Origin: Promethearchaeota archaeon
GTDB taxonomy: Archaea > Asgardarchaeota > Lokiarchaeia > Sigynarchaeales > SOKP01
Reading direction: 5' to 3'
DNA: 27,580 nucleotides
NCBI GenBank assembly: GCA_016839905.1
Contig: JAEOTJ010000100.1
Location: 1 to 27,580 of the forward strand
Under the pieces are notes generated by a model. That model ran no database searches. It had not been told where the DNA came from and was given only the letters and a program-made list of their open reading frames with translations. Below are positions 17,903-26,563 of this stretch, one piece after another. Positions within the stretch are counted from its first letter, which is position 1, and each line of letters starts with the position of its first letter. The position numbers were made by a program, and so were the translations under genes.

Positions 17903-18769
17903 CTAAGTTGCTGCCTTTGGCTCTTCAATAATGATTAATTTAAAGAATTTGGCCCCTATAGTACCCCGTCGCATTAAAAAATAGAACACTGGAATAATGA
18001 AGGCTGGAAGTCCAATTAACACACCGAGAATGGACCATTCATTATTTAAAATTTCGATATTTCCTCCTGTAATCCAGGTAAAGAACTTACAAACAATGGT
18101 GGCTCCAACCGCAAGCCCTAAAGCTATACCTAAAACCGAAACAAGTAAAAGTATCATTAGAATCATCGGACTTTTTACTTTATCATTAGGGATTGAGTCA
18201 TCTTTTAAAGCTCCCTCTCTCAACCATTTAATAGTGAAATAGAGCATTGGTGGTAGTATTAGAATGCCCATTATAACAAGTGTAATGCAAACGGAGCTGG
18301 TGACAAAAGCAAAAACATCGCCTGCTCCAGCTGTCCATGCTACATCATTATTCATAGCTCGATCATAGAAGAATCGATCATACCCCGTGCCGTCCCATCC
18401 ATGGGCAAGAATAAAGAACATTATAAAATATCCAAGAATTACCTGTAATCCTGCATAGTAATAGTTATCCTTCTTAATGAATTTATAGCATACATAATAC
18501 GCAATTACCCCATCCAGAACGTTTGTGATTGAAAATATTAAGACTAAAATCGGCGGAATGTCATTGTAAGAGTTCCAGACTTGCATTGTCTCCCAAGAAG
18601 TATGATTTTGCAATAACCAAACTCCAGAAGGAGCAAAGAAGATCGCTAAGTAAAAGATTGTCCATGTAAAGTATTTTGATTCATACCATTTGCAGCTTTC
18701 TTCTTTAATTTGACGGCATGCGGCAAAAGCGAAGGTAGCACCAATCGCGTAACCTTTAAGGAGTAAGTC
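17903..18769 (-). CDS. Multi-pass membrane protein, 5' end interrupted
   Basis: The intact frame runs from just after a TGA at 18770-18772 to a TAG at 17903-17905. A conventional start inside it is the TTG at 18613 (236 residues), but strong coding character continues upstream of that: DLLLKGYAIGATFAFAACRQ, then a further hydrophobic segment FTWTIFYLAIFFAPSGVW. Six to seven hydrophobic segments are visible in total. I do not recognise the family. The TTG is therefore probably not the natural start; the natural start is likely the ATG pair at 18860-18862 in the same frame, from which two TGA codons separate it. Expression of the protein as it stands is uncertain. Confidence 0.6.
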   Translation of the reverse strand, partial: DLLLKGYAIGATFAFAACRQIKEESCKWYESKYFTWTIFYLAIFFAPSGVWLLQNHTSWETMQVWNSYNDIPPILVLIFSITNVLDGVIAYYVCYKFIKKDNYYYAGLQVILGYFIMFFILAHGWDGTGYDRFFYDRAMNNDVAWTAGAGDVFAFVTSSVCITLVIMGILILPPMLYFTIKWLREGALKDDSIPNDKVKSPMILMILLLVSVLGIALGLAVGATIVCKFFTWITGGNIEILNNEWSILGVLIGLPAFIIPVFYFLMRRGTIGAKFFKLIIIEEPKAAT

Positions 18770-18862
18770 TCATTTAAATGTAGGCCCAAAAGAAGTCCAC
18801 CTGAATCATACCAACATCACCATCCGTTCTCTAACTGCTTTTTCAGTTAATTTAAACATCAT
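18770..18862 (-). pseudogene. Decayed or miscalled 5' part of the membrane-protein gene
   Basis: From the ATG pair at 18862 the frame reads MMFKLTEKAVRERMVMLV, then TGA (18806-18808), FRWTSFGPTFK, then TGA (18770-18772), and joins the intact frame. A neighbouring frame over the same bases reads CWYDSGGLLLGLHLNE and TYSLK, which also looks like membrane protein and would join the intact frame after a one-base insertion near 18755. So either two nonsense codons or a pair of compensating frameshifts (plus one TGA) break the gene. Sequencing error is possible. Confidence 0.5.
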
Positions 18863-18975
18863 TTCAACCTTTAAAAATCTTATTTAATTTAATTTATATT
18901 TGTTTTTTATACATATAAAAGAATTATTAATTTAAATGAGCAGGATATATTTTCTAATTAAATGACTGGGAGGAA

Positions 18976-20211
18976 TTACAGGTAAAGATAGCCTTGATGG
19001 TTTCCTTTTGTTGAAAGCCTCAGACTACCTAAAAGAATTTTCTTTACTCTTACTTGTTCCTTAAAATTTATGTCTGAGAATAACAGTATGTAATTTTTCT
19101 CAATGTTAATAGAAAAGAGGAGCCCTATCTTTATTATTTCAGAATCCTCAGTCATGAGAGCAATAATAACATAGTGATAAGGAAGATTTATCAAGTTATT
19201 GAGATCTATTTCTCTTTCAATAATCCCATTAGACTCCTCATCAAAATCATATTTAATGAATTTAATATTATCTAAGGGGATGCTTATTTTTCTAAATTCT
19301 TCAAAAACTCTTGAAAACCTGCTTTGACGTAGAAATCTCCTTTCATCTTTATTTTTTTCATAATAATACTCATTTTTTTCCTTGATTAAAAACAATTTTC
19401 TGTCCTTTCTTATTTTTAATGCATTTTCTTCAATTTTTTTTAATTCCTCTATGGTTCCATCGTCAAAAATAATTATAACATCAGGATCAACTGTCTCAAT
19501 AAAGAAGTTTTTATAAGTAATTGAAGTTTCACCTTGCTTAACCCAACCATCTGTGTCTATTAAAATATACTTAGTTTCCTTATTTTTTTTAAAAAAATCT
19601 TCAATAATTTTTTTACATGAATAAGAAACAATAAATTTATAATTACCTTTAGGAAAAGTAGCACCTATAAATGCTGTTAATTCAACATTTAAATCTGCAC
19701 TTGAAACGATTGAATTATTTATTGCTCCAATATTAATTGTTGTTGGGAGGTAAATTATTTGTTGTCCTAAATCTGAATCGAGATAGCCTCCTTGAAGCCC
19801 TGCTCTGAAAAAATTATTTGCTAAATATTTAATTAGCGTAGTTTTTCCACTGCTAATGCCTAAAACCATTATTCTTAATGGTAGATTTTCTTTTTTTTTA
19901 ATTATTAATTCTAATAAGGAATCCTTAATCTCAATCCATTCTTTAGGGATGGAATTTGCATTAATCAAATTTATGTTTTCTTCAGAATTAGTATAGATCT
20001 CTAATTTACTATTTTCTAATGCGAATAAAGGATAAGTATTAGCACTAGGGATGATTATTTTGTCTTCTTCTTTAGATTCAGAGCCTTCAACTGGACTTTT
20101 TTCCGTTGATGGAAAGATTTTTCCAAAAACCTCCATTTTGCCTTCTAATATCATGACTCTTGCAGGGCCAATGACCAATAAGCTTTTTCCCTTTGATATT
20201 TCTTTAATCAT
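18976..20211 (-). CDS. Clp1/Grc3-type polynucleotide 5'-hydroxyl kinase
   Basis: The 411-residue protein has the family's Walker A GISSGKTT (118-125) and the downstream LDSDLGQ motif (144-150), the typical pair of Clp1/Grc3/Nol9 RNA kinases. ILIDTDGWV later matches the conserved 'DT.GW' element. Residues 1-100 form the N-terminal beta domain. The enzyme phosphorylates RNA 5'-OH ends, with roles in tRNA or rRNA processing in relatives. Residues 38-52 are a polar insertion (SPVEGSESKEEDK). It follows the FmdE-like gene by 27 bases on the same strand and is probably co-transcribed. Confidence 0.88.
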   Translation of the reverse strand: MIKEISKGKSLLVIGPARVMILEGKMEVFGKIFPSTEKSPVEGSESKEEDKIIIPSANTYPLFALENSKLEIYTNSEENINLINANSIPKEWIEIKDSLLELIIKKKENLPLRIMVLGISSGKTTLIKYLANNFFRAGLQGGYLDSDLGQQIIYLPTTINIGAINNSIVSSADLNVELTAFIGATFPKGNYKFIVSYSCKKIIEDFFKKNKETKYILIDTDGWVKQGETSITYKNFFIETVDPDVIIIFDDGTIEELKKIEENALKIRKDRKLFLIKEKNEYYYEKNKDERRFLRQSRFSRVFEEFRKISIPLDNIKFIKYDFDEESNGIIEREIDLNNLINLPYHYVIIALMTEDSEIIKIGLLFSINIEKNYILLFSDINFKEQVRVKKILLGSLRLSTKGNHQGYLYL

Positions 20212-20238
20212 TATATAATCAAATTTAATAATTCATAT

Positions 20239-20763
20239 TTAAAATAATTTATTATAACAAGGAATGCATAATTTCTTGTCGTTAAGATTTTTTATCCTTA
20301 TTTTCATTGTAGGGTCTCCACATACCTCACAAGGAATGGATTCGTGAATTTGCGCCATTTTTGGTGGATTGAATTCGATTTCTTCGATTTTAAAAAAATC
20401 CTCTGGATTGGAATTTAAGAGCTTTTTGATACGTTCTTCTCTTAATAAATCTCGATCTTTTAAATTTCTTGCCCTTGAAATTAATTTAATTGCTTTTTTA
20501 TTTGTTCTATTGTAAAATGTATAATTATTCTTGCCATAATCTAAAAATCTTAAATTTCCTTTTCCAAATGTAGTCCCTAACAAGGCTTGAATTGCATCAA
20601 CACTACAATTATCATTTTCTACAACGACAACTAATTCTTCATCAATTGAGAAATCATTACCATGTTCAAGGATGTATTTAGATACCAAAACTCCTATAAC
20701 AAGACCTGGACAAGAATGCCCATGAAAATTAACCGCCTTTTTCATTAAATCTTCCGCTTCCAT
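20239..20763 (-). CDS. FmdE-like protein with C-terminal zinc finger
   Basis: In this 174-residue protein, residues 10-25 contain NFHGHSCPGLVIGV, the metal-binding HGHxCPG motif of the FmdE family (named after formylmethanofuran dehydrogenase subunit E). NDNCSVDAIQALLGTTFGKG follows, the second family signature. The C-terminus has CEVCGD and CIPCYNKLF, a four-cysteine zinc ribbon found in many FmdE relatives. The exact function of stand-alone FmdE proteins is not settled; metal or molybdopterin handling has been suggested. No other methanofuran genes are in the window. Confidence 0.88.
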   Translation of the reverse strand: MEAEDLMKKAVNFHGHSCPGLVIGVLVSKYILEHGNDFSIDEELVVVVENDNCSVDAIQALLGTTFGKGNLRFLDYGKNNYTFYNRTNKKAIKLISRARNLKDRDLLREERIKKLLNSNPEDFFKIEEIEFNPPKMAQIHESIPCEVCGDPTMKIRIKNLNDKKLCIPCYNKLF

Positions 20764-20845
20764 TTTAAAATCCCATTAAATTAATTTAAACTCAAATATT
20801 TAGAACTTATAAACGAAGAAAACTAGTAAAAATGAGAAAAACTTA

Positions 20846-21328
20846 TTAATATATACTCATTTTCTCTTTTTTTAAAATTTCTTCTTTTGGTATCAATTTA
20901 AACTTATCATTAAATTCTTCAAAAATGATTTGGAATTCTTCAAATACTGGATGTCTTCCAATCAAGATTGGTTTATATTCTTCAATTTCAGGAAAGACTG
21001 CTTCTATAATTCCAAGATCACTTTCATTTCCACCTCTACCTATGATCAATCCCACTTCTGTCTCAAATACTTTGAATTTCCCCCCCATTCCTTCGCTTTC
21101 AATTTTTTTTTTATAAGGTAAATTAAGATATTCAGCTAGGCTTCTATTAAGCATAGTCTTATCCGCTCCAGAATCAAGCATAGCTTCGATGATAGGGGTT
21201 TTTTTATTTTTATAATAAAATCTAATTGGTAAAAGGGGATATTTTTGTAATGGATAGTTTTTTGGTATTTTTTTTTTTCTATCCCCAGGAGCAGGTTGAA
21301 ATCTACAAGTAAAAGTTTTTTTTTTCAT
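20846..21328 (-). CDS. Retropepsin-like aspartyl protease
   Basis: This 160-residue protein has a single catalytic motif, AMLDSGADKTML (D52-S-G-A), and a later ILIGRHPVFEEF segment that fits the second conserved hydrophobic-Gly element of single-domain retropepsins. Such proteins must dimerise to form an active site. The N-terminal 25 residues are basic. It starts 5 bases after the stop of a 51-residue gene, so the two form a small operon. The natural substrate is unknown. Confidence 0.8.
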   Translation of the reverse strand: MKKKTFTCRFQPAPGDRKKKIPKNYPLQKYPLLPIRFYYKNKKTPIIEAMLDSGADKTMLNRSLAEYLNLPYKKKIESEGMGGKFKVFETEVGLIIGRGGNESDLGIIEAVFPEIEEYKPILIGRHPVFEEFQIIFEEFNDKFKLIPKEEILKKEKMSIY

Positions 21329-21333
21329 TGTTA

Positions 21334-21489
21334 TTAATAAAAACCATAGGTAGCAGATGGAATTCTTGAGATTGTTATTTCATCATCTTTATAATTTTCG
21401 GATTTCTTTAGTATTACTTTTAAATCTCTATCATGCTCAATTATTTCTTCATTTTTTAATATTATCCATTCTCCAATCATTTCCTCCAT
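21334..21489 (-). CDS. Small 51-residue protein upstream of the retropepsin gene
   Basis: An ATG at 21489 opens a 51-codon frame ending at TAA (21334-21336). It begins MEEMIGEWIILKNEEIIEHD and ends ISRIPSATYGFY. AAGGAGTG lies about 7 bases before the ATG, one of the clearest ribosome binding sites in the window, and the stop is 5 bases from the protease start. The pattern 'W-hydrophobic-x-N-x-x-(I/V)-x-x-x-(D/H)' followed by a short helix and strand resembles the DUF5678-type small proteins often found beside archaeal retropepsins. That match is from memory and tentative. Confidence 0.7.
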   Translation of the reverse strand: MEEMIGEWIILKNEEIIEHDRDLKVILKKSENYKDDEITISRIPSATYGFY

Positions 21490-21629
21490 CTTTTTCACTC
21501 CTTATTTTTATATAACTTTTTTATTCATAATATTTATAACTTTTATAATTATTAATTTTTATTTTAATATATTAGATTGAAATGGATTTAAATATTGGTT
21601 TTAACAATCTCTTGAATTTATAAAAGTAT

Positions 21630-22127
21630 ATGGAAACCATTTTAGATATGAAATTTTTAGTAGATGCAATGCTTGGGAAATTAGCACGCTTTTTAAGAAT
21701 ATTTGGATATGATACAATATATGCGGATGATTTAAATGAACATTTTAAAACAGAATCAATTCCAGATGATCTGCTAAAACAATATGCTGAAGAAAATGAT
21801 TTAATAATAATAACAAAAGATTTACCATTTCATAAAAGAATTACCAAAAAAAGTATCTACTTGAAAGGAGAAGGCGTGTATAATTATCTGAAGCAGTTAA
21901 AGGTGGAATTTGGGCTTCAGTACAATTTTGATGCTGTCACTGCGAGATGTAGTGTCTGCAATTCAGGATTGGAAAAAGTAAAAAAAAAAGAACAAATCAA
22001 GGATAAAATAGAACCTGAATCATATAAACACCATAATAAATTTTATCAATGTTTGAGTTGTGAGAAAATTTTCTGGAAAGGTTCTCATCTAAAAGATATT
22101 CTAAAGAAAATAGAAAAAATAGATTAA
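21630..22127 (+). CDS. Mut7-C RNase domain protein
   Basis: The 165-residue protein fits the Mut7-C family, a PIN-like nuclease with a zinc ribbon. MKFLVDAMLGKLARFLRIFG is the family's N-terminal signature with its acidic residue. DDLLKQYAEENDLIIITKD supplies further acidic residues. The C-terminal CSVCNSGL and CLSCEKIFWKGSH form the zinc ribbon. The second ATG (21648) directly precedes the signature and is the more likely start; the first would add six residues. The stop is 2 bases from that of the convergent small gene. Confidence 0.88.
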   Translation: METILDMKFLVDAMLGKLARFLRIFGYDTIYADDLNEHFKTESIPDDLLKQYAEENDLIIITKDLPFHKRITKKSIYLKGEGVYNYLKQLKVEFGLQYNFDAVTARCSVCNSGLEKVKKKEQIKDKIEPESYKHHNKFYQCLSCEKIFWKGSHLKDILKKIEKID

Positions 22128-22129
22128 TC

Positions 22130-22348
22130 TTACTTTTTAAAATGGGTTGTCTTAATATTATTAAATCTCTCCTTTATCCGAGCGGCATCCTCCTTTGCTC
22201 CACCTTTCTCGTACATGGAAAATGATTGAGAGAGAAGTTCCAAGGTTTTTTTATATTCTTTATTCATGAAATGATTATCAGACAGCTCTTCAAGATACTT
22301 ACCTTTTTTGACATAAAACTCATTCCATTGTTCACTTGTATCTACCAT
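22130..22348 (-). CDS. Small helical protein, function unknown
   Basis: The 72 residues are predicted to be mostly helical and charged. The middle (YLEELSDNHFMNKEYKKTLE, then LLSQSFSMYEKGGAKEDAAR) has the spacing of a single TPR-like helix pair. There is no signal peptide or membrane segment. It lies downstream of the zinc-ribbon gene on the same strand with a 69-base gap. I do not recognise a family. Confidence 0.6.
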   Translation of the reverse strand: MVDTSEQWNEFYVKKGKYLEELSDNHFMNKEYKKTLELLSQSFSMYEKGGAKEDAARIKERFNNIKTTHFKK

Positions 22349-22417
22349 TATATTAACCTTTTAAAATTTATTTTTTAAAGCTATAATATTTAATGAATTT
22401 GATCATAATAAAAGTAT

Positions 22418-22645
22418 CTAAAAAGTATCTTCTTGTTCCTTCCTATACTTTAAAACAAGTTTAGCAATCTCTCCTAAATAATCCGAATTCTTCATTGTTT
22501 TTCCACATTGAATACATTTATATTCTACCATACCTTCGATCGTAGCCAAAGTACCAGGTTCGCAATAAACGCAGAATTCAAAAGACCATTTATCTATTAT
22601 TTTAATAATATTCTCTATGAATGTTCCTTCTATTGTTTTTTCCAT
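22418..22645 (-). CDS. Small zinc-ribbon protein downstream of aroC
   Basis: From the ATG at 22645 the protein has 75 residues and carries two CxxC pairs, CVYCEPG and CIQCGKT, spaced as in a zinc ribbon. GGAG 7 bases upstream of this ATG supports it over the TTG at 22666, which would overlap aroC. The function is unknown. Its position directly after aroC suggests co-transcription, but nothing ties it to chorismate synthesis. Confidence 0.7.
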   Translation of the reverse strand: MEKTIEGTFIENIIKIIDKWSFEFCVYCEPGTLATIEGMVEYKCIQCGKTMKNSDYLGEIAKLVLKYRKEQEDTF

Positions 22646-22662
22646 AAATAAGACTCCTAAAT

Positions 22663-23772
22663 TCAAGAGGTAATAACAAGAGGAATGAATCCATCAATTA
22701 ATAATCTATCCAATAATACAATTGCAGTCATAGCTTCAACAATTATAACTGCTCTTGGAACAATACAAGGGTCATGACGACCAGTGATTTCAATTTCTGT
22801 ATTTTCCATGGTCTCTATATTAACAGTTTTTTGAGAAATACCGATAGTAGCTGTTGGTTTGACCGCGATAGTAAATTCGATTGGCATTCCAATGGATATT
22901 CCTCCAATGATACCCCCAGAATCATTCTTAATTGTTGAAATTTTTCCATTTTTAACAATCCAAGGATCATTATTTTCAGAACCTCTCATCTTAGCGGCCG
23001 CAAATCCAGAACCAAATTCAATTCCCTTTATTGCCGGTATGGAAAATATGGCATGACTGATGCTTGATTCAAAATTATTAAAAATCGGACCCCCGACTCC
23101 AGGTGGAACATTCTTTACGATACATCGTATTGTTCCACCAATAGAATCCTTTTGTTCTTTAACATCTATGATTAATTTCTCCATTTCTTTAGACTTTTTT
23201 GAATTTAAGGCTCTAACTAAATTTTGTTCTCGAATTTTTATGAGTTCATCTACAAAATCAAATTCATATACTTCATCATCTTCAAGATCCCCAATGCTTT
23301 TTGTATAAGCAAAAATGGTTATATCATGTTTTCTAAGTATTTGTTTTGCAATTGCACCTGCCATTACAAAACCTGATGTTATTCTCCCAGAAAATCGCCC
23401 AGATCCTCGATAATCCGCAAAACCTCCATATTTCTTTAAAGCAGAATAGTCCACTTGGGATGGTCTCAGCAATTTCTTAAATTTCTCATACTTTGAAGAA
23501 TCCATATCTTTGTTTTCAATTATTAAACAAATAGGTGCCCCAGTTGTTTTATTATTAAAGATTCCTGATAATACTTTTACTTTATCTGACTCTAAGCGAG
23601 AAGTTGTTAAATCTGATTGTCCAGGTCTTCTTTTATCTAACTCACTTTGAATAAAATCTAAATCCAGTTCCAATCCAGAAGGTACTCCGTCAACAATGAT
23701 TCCAACTAAATGACCATGACTTTCACCAAAAGAAGTTATTTTAAATAATGTTCCTAAAGTATTATCTCCCAT
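22663..23772 (-). CDS. aroC: Chorismate synthase
   Basis: The enzyme converts 5-enolpyruvylshikimate 3-phosphate to chorismate using reduced FMN. From the ATG at 23772 it has 369 residues. Motifs include FGESHGHLVG (15-24), RRPGQSD, YRGSGRFSGRIT, GGISIGMPI and GRHDPCIVPRA, all conserved in the family. The N-terminus MGDNTLGTLFKITSFGESHG is the normal one; a GTG nine bases upstream gives three extra residues. It is divergent from aroA with 104 bases between the starts. The stop is TGA. Confidence 0.97.
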   Translation of the reverse strand: MGDNTLGTLFKITSFGESHGHLVGIIVDGVPSGLELDLDFIQSELDKRRPGQSDLTTSRLESDKVKVLSGIFNNKTTGAPICLIIENKDMDSSKYEKFKKLLRPSQVDYSALKKYGGFADYRGSGRFSGRITSGFVMAGAIAKQILRKHDITIFAYTKSIGDLEDDEVYEFDFVDELIKIREQNLVRALNSKKSKEMEKLIIDVKEQKDSIGGTIRCIVKNVPPGVGGPIFNNFESSISHAIFSIPAIKGIEFGSGFAAAKMRGSENNDPWIVKNGKISTIKNDSGGIIGGISIGMPIEFTIAVKPTATIGISQKTVNIETMENTEIEITGRHDPCIVPRAVIIVEAMTAIVLLDRLLIDGFIPLVITS

Positions 23773-23876
23773 TTTTTTCACATTTTCATATTATTTCTAA
23801 GATAATATTAATCTTGTATTATAAATTAATTAAATAGTACTAAGTCTTATATCTATTACTATCTAATATTTATATA
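23773..23876. promoter_or_regulatory. Divergent aroC/aroA promoter region
   Basis: The 104 bases between the two start codons are nearly all A/T and must hold both promoters. TTATAAATTAATTAAATA (about 23819-23836) is the best TATA-like element for aroA. TTTATATAATG sits right at the aroA ATG, so an alternative is a leaderless or very short-leader transcript. Nothing in the sequence proves which is used. Confidence 0.4.
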
Positions 23877-25199
23877 ATGAACTTAAAAATTTTACCGATA
23901 AAACAGTTAAATGGTAAAATCATTGCCCCTAGTTCTAAAAGCTATTCTCATAGAGCTTTTATTGCTGCAAGTCTAGGAAATGGCATTTCGATAATTAAAA
24001 ATCCTTTAATTACTGGCGATGTTAAGGTTACAATTGATATCTTGAAATTATTAGGTGTAAAAATTCTGGAAGAAACTAAAAATTCTTATATTGTTAGAAA
24101 AGGTAGAGATTTCCTTAAACCTATACGAGAAATCATCGATTGTAAAAATTCAGGCACATCTATAAGAGTCTTTAGCGCTCTAAGCTTGTTAATTGATGGA
24201 GGCTTATCTTTAACAGGTGAATTCATAAATAGAAAGCGTCCAATCATTCCATTGCTCGAAGCTTTAAAATGTATAGGAGGAGAATACGAACTTCTGGAGG
24301 ATAAATTAAAGATACAACGTAAAAGTAAAGGATGTAATAAAATAAAAATCCAAGGTGATATTAGCTCGCAATTTATCACAGCTTTACTATTTATTAGCTC
24401 GATAATCCTATGTGAAAATAGAAATTATATTGATATTGAAATAACTACACCATTAGTCTCATATCCTTACATTCAAATTACTTTAGAGGTTTTAAGATCG
24501 TTTGGGATTAATATATTTGAGAAATTAGATGAAGAAAAGAAATGTAAATACCTCATTACATGTGGACAAAATTATAGACCGCAAAGATTTGAAATTCCAG
24601 GAGATTTTTCTTCCGCGGCGTTTATTATTGTAGCAGCTACCTTATCAAAAGAGGATTCAATGGTCATTATTAATAATTTAAATATCAAGAATCCTCAAGG
24701 AGATAAACGAATTATTGAAATACTGCAAGAAATGGGAGCAAAAATCACGATTAATGATGTCGATAACCAAGTAATTATTGAAGGTAATATTAATAAAAAT
24801 CCATTAAAAGGCATAGAAATAGATTGTGTTGATATTCCAGATTTGTTTCCAATTTTATCTGTAGTTGGAGCTTTTGCTCAAGGGAAAACGACACTTTATA
24901 ATGCATCAAATTTAAGATTAAAAGAAAGTAATAGAATTTCCGTGATGGCCAGAGAATTAAACAAGATGGGAGTTAAAGTAGAGGAAGTAGAGGATAGATT
25001 AACAATCTATCATTGTGATGATCTTAAAGGATTTGAAATTAATCATGAAAACGACCATCGCATAGCAATGGCATGTTGTATTTCTGCACTATATTCTAAT
25101 TCAGACTCTTTAGTTAAAGGAATTGAAATTGTTAGGGATTCATACCCATCATTTATAGAGGATTTAAAAGAATTAGGAGCAAATATCAAAATTGTTTAA
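23877..25199 (+). CDS. aroA: 3-phosphoshikimate 1-carboxyvinyltransferase (EPSP synthase)
   Basis: The enzyme joins phosphoenolpyruvate to shikimate 3-phosphate, the step before aroC. The 440 residues show APSSKSYSHRAFIAASLG near the start, NSGTSIRVFSAL (PEP site), QGDISSQFITALLF, LKESNRISVMA and NDHRIAMACC, all family motifs in order. Length is normal. It is divergent from aroC and convergent with uS9, with 14 bases between the stops. Confidence 0.97.
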   Translation: MNLKILPIKQLNGKIIAPSSKSYSHRAFIAASLGNGISIIKNPLITGDVKVTIDILKLLGVKILEETKNSYIVRKGRDFLKPIREIIDCKNSGTSIRVFSALSLLIDGGLSLTGEFINRKRPIIPLLEALKCIGGEYELLEDKLKIQRKSKGCNKIKIQGDISSQFITALLFISSIILCENRNYIDIEITTPLVSYPYIQITLEVLRSFGINIFEKLDEEKKCKYLITCGQNYRPQRFEIPGDFSSAAFIIVAATLSKEDSMVIINNLNIKNPQGDKRIIEILQEMGAKITINDVDNQVIIEGNINKNPLKGIEIDCVDIPDLFPILSVVGAFAQGKTTLYNASNLRLKESNRISVMARELNKMGVKVEEVEDRLTIYHCDDLKGFEINHENDHRIAMACCISALYSNSDSLVKGIEIVRDSYPSFIEDLKELGANIKIV

Positions 25200-25213
25200 T
25201 TTATAAAAAGAAT

Positions 25214-25636
25214 TTATCTAAACGACTTTTGTCGTCTTGCTCTTGCTTTTTTACCACCAAATTTTTTTGGTTCTGTTCTCCTTGAATCTCCACTTAATAA
25301 GGAATCATCATAATCTCTAAAAATGCGTTCAATTGTTTTTGTTCCTAACAATTTATGAATTGCCTTGGCTATGGCGATTCGGATTGCATCTGTTTGTCCC
25401 ATTTTTCCACCGCCTTTCACATGTACATTTATATCGCATTTTTCTAATTTATTATGATTTGCAACTTCAAGAACTTCTTGTATTCTATACATTGCTATTT
25501 CGGGCTCATATAAATTTAATGGAACGTTATTTATTTTTATCTGACCTTGACCTTTGATAGGATATTTTAACACAGCCCTAGCAATAGCGCTTTTTCTTTT
25601 TCCTGATGATTGAATACTTCTTATTCTTTCAGACAT
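25214..25636 (-). CDS. rps9: Small ribosomal subunit protein uS9
   Basis: The 140 residues begin IQSSGKRKSAIARAV and end KKARARRQKSFR, the characteristic start and basic tail of archaeal/eukaryotic S9, which reaches the P-site tRNA. GGGKMGQTDAIRIAIAKA is the central conserved loop. It starts 4 bases after the uL13 stop. In many archaea rpoN and other genes follow; here the operon ends and aroA lies on the other strand. Confidence 0.96.
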   Translation of the reverse strand: MSERIRSIQSSGKRKSAIARAVLKYPIKGQGQIKINNVPLNLYEPEIAMYRIQEVLEVANHNKLEKCDINVHVKGGGKMGQTDAIRIAIAKAIHKLLGTKTIERIFRDYDDSLLSGDSRRTEPKKFGGKKARARRQKSFR

Positions 25637-25640
25637 CCAT

Positions 25641-26114
25641 TTAAGCCTCTATTTGTTCTCTTTGATTCCATCCTATTCTTTTACATAAGGTTTCTAAAGT
25701 AATATATTTATTAGAATAAGATAAACGAGATTTATTTGCATTATCAATTCCACTAGGTATCAATTTTTGATATCTATTGTTGAATCTTTCTGGAATATCT
25801 CCAATATAAATATGAACTCGCCTTATTGCTTCTTTTCCTCGTAATTTCTTCCGAGGTAACATTTGTCTTATAACTTTTTTCATTAAAGTATCTGGTCTTC
25901 TCATATGGAAGGGACCCCTACGTGGATTAGTTGCAGTGCGAATATTTAACCTTGCTAAATATTTTTCTTCAATGTTTCTCTTAGAACCACTAATTATTGC
26001 ATCTTTAGAATTTATTATTACGATATATTCTCCTAAAAGAGCCTTTTTTGCAATTTGACTACAAAAACGTCCTAAGATTTTATCCTTTGCATCCATTAAT
26101 TGATATTCGATCAT
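25641..26114 (-). CDS. rpl13: Large ribosomal subunit protein uL13
   Basis: The 157 residues show MDAKDKILGRFCSQIAKKAL at the N-terminus, VIINSKDAIISG, the RGPFHMRRPDTL element and VIRQMLPRKKLRGKEAIRRV, all typical of archaeal L13. It lies 24 bases downstream of eL18 and is part of the conserved rpo3-rpl18e-rpl13-rps9 order. Confidence 0.96.
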   Translation of the reverse strand: MIEYQLMDAKDKILGRFCSQIAKKALLGEYIVIINSKDAIISGSKRNIEEKYLARLNIRTATNPRRGPFHMRRPDTLMKKVIRQMLPRKKLRGKEAIRRVHIYIGDIPERFNNRYQKLIPSGIDNANKSRLSYSNKYITLETLCKRIGWNQREQIEA

Positions 26115-26138
26115 TGACTTTAAGATAATTTTTTATTT

Positions 26139-26495
26139 CTAATAAAATACTTTAACCCCAGATCCGCTAGGGTTTTGTTCAAGCAATTCTTCTATGGAGA
26201 TTAATTTACTTCCAGAAGCTTCTATCTTCTTCTTAGCAGGTTTAGAATAATCTAAACAAGCAAGAGTTAGTTTATGATTCAAGTTCCCCATCGCTAAAAC
26301 CTTTCCTGGGACCACTATTACATCATTGGCCTTAGTTTTCTTATTAATCCGATATAAATTAGCTTCAACGCGGTTCTTTCTTGAACCAGATAGCTTTTTA
26401 GAAACTTTCCTCCAAACTCTCCTCTTGGTTTTCCACAGATCTCTAATTAACCTGCGGGTATAATAGTTAGAAGGACCAGTTATTTTATGCGACAT
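26139..26495 (-). CDS. rpl18e: Large ribosomal subunit protein eL18
   Basis: The 118 residues match archaeal L18e. RRVWRKVSKKLSGSRKNRVE is the conserved basic N-terminal block and DVIVVPGKVLAMGNLNHKLT the core, with the C-terminus ending GSGVKVFY. It lies 68 bases downstream of rpo3 and begins the ribosomal part of the operon. The stop is TAG. Confidence 0.95.
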   Translation of the reverse strand: MSHKITGPSNYYTRRLIRDLWKTKRRVWRKVSKKLSGSRKNRVEANLYRINKKTKANDVIVVPGKVLAMGNLNHKLTLACLDYSKPAKKKIEASGSKLISIEELLEQNPSGSGVKVFY

Positions 26496-26563
26496 TAGAA
26501 CATTCTACTGATTATTATAGTTTTTATTATAAATTATTGATATAATAATAAATTTTTGATATT

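Noticed and set aside
22859..23308. Plus-strand ORFs inside aroC
   Set aside because: They lie fully antisense to a well-conserved chorismate synthase and have no recognisable features.
25333..25557. Plus-strand ORF of 74 codons opposite uS9
   Set aside because: It is antisense to a conserved ribosomal protein gene and is a chance open frame.
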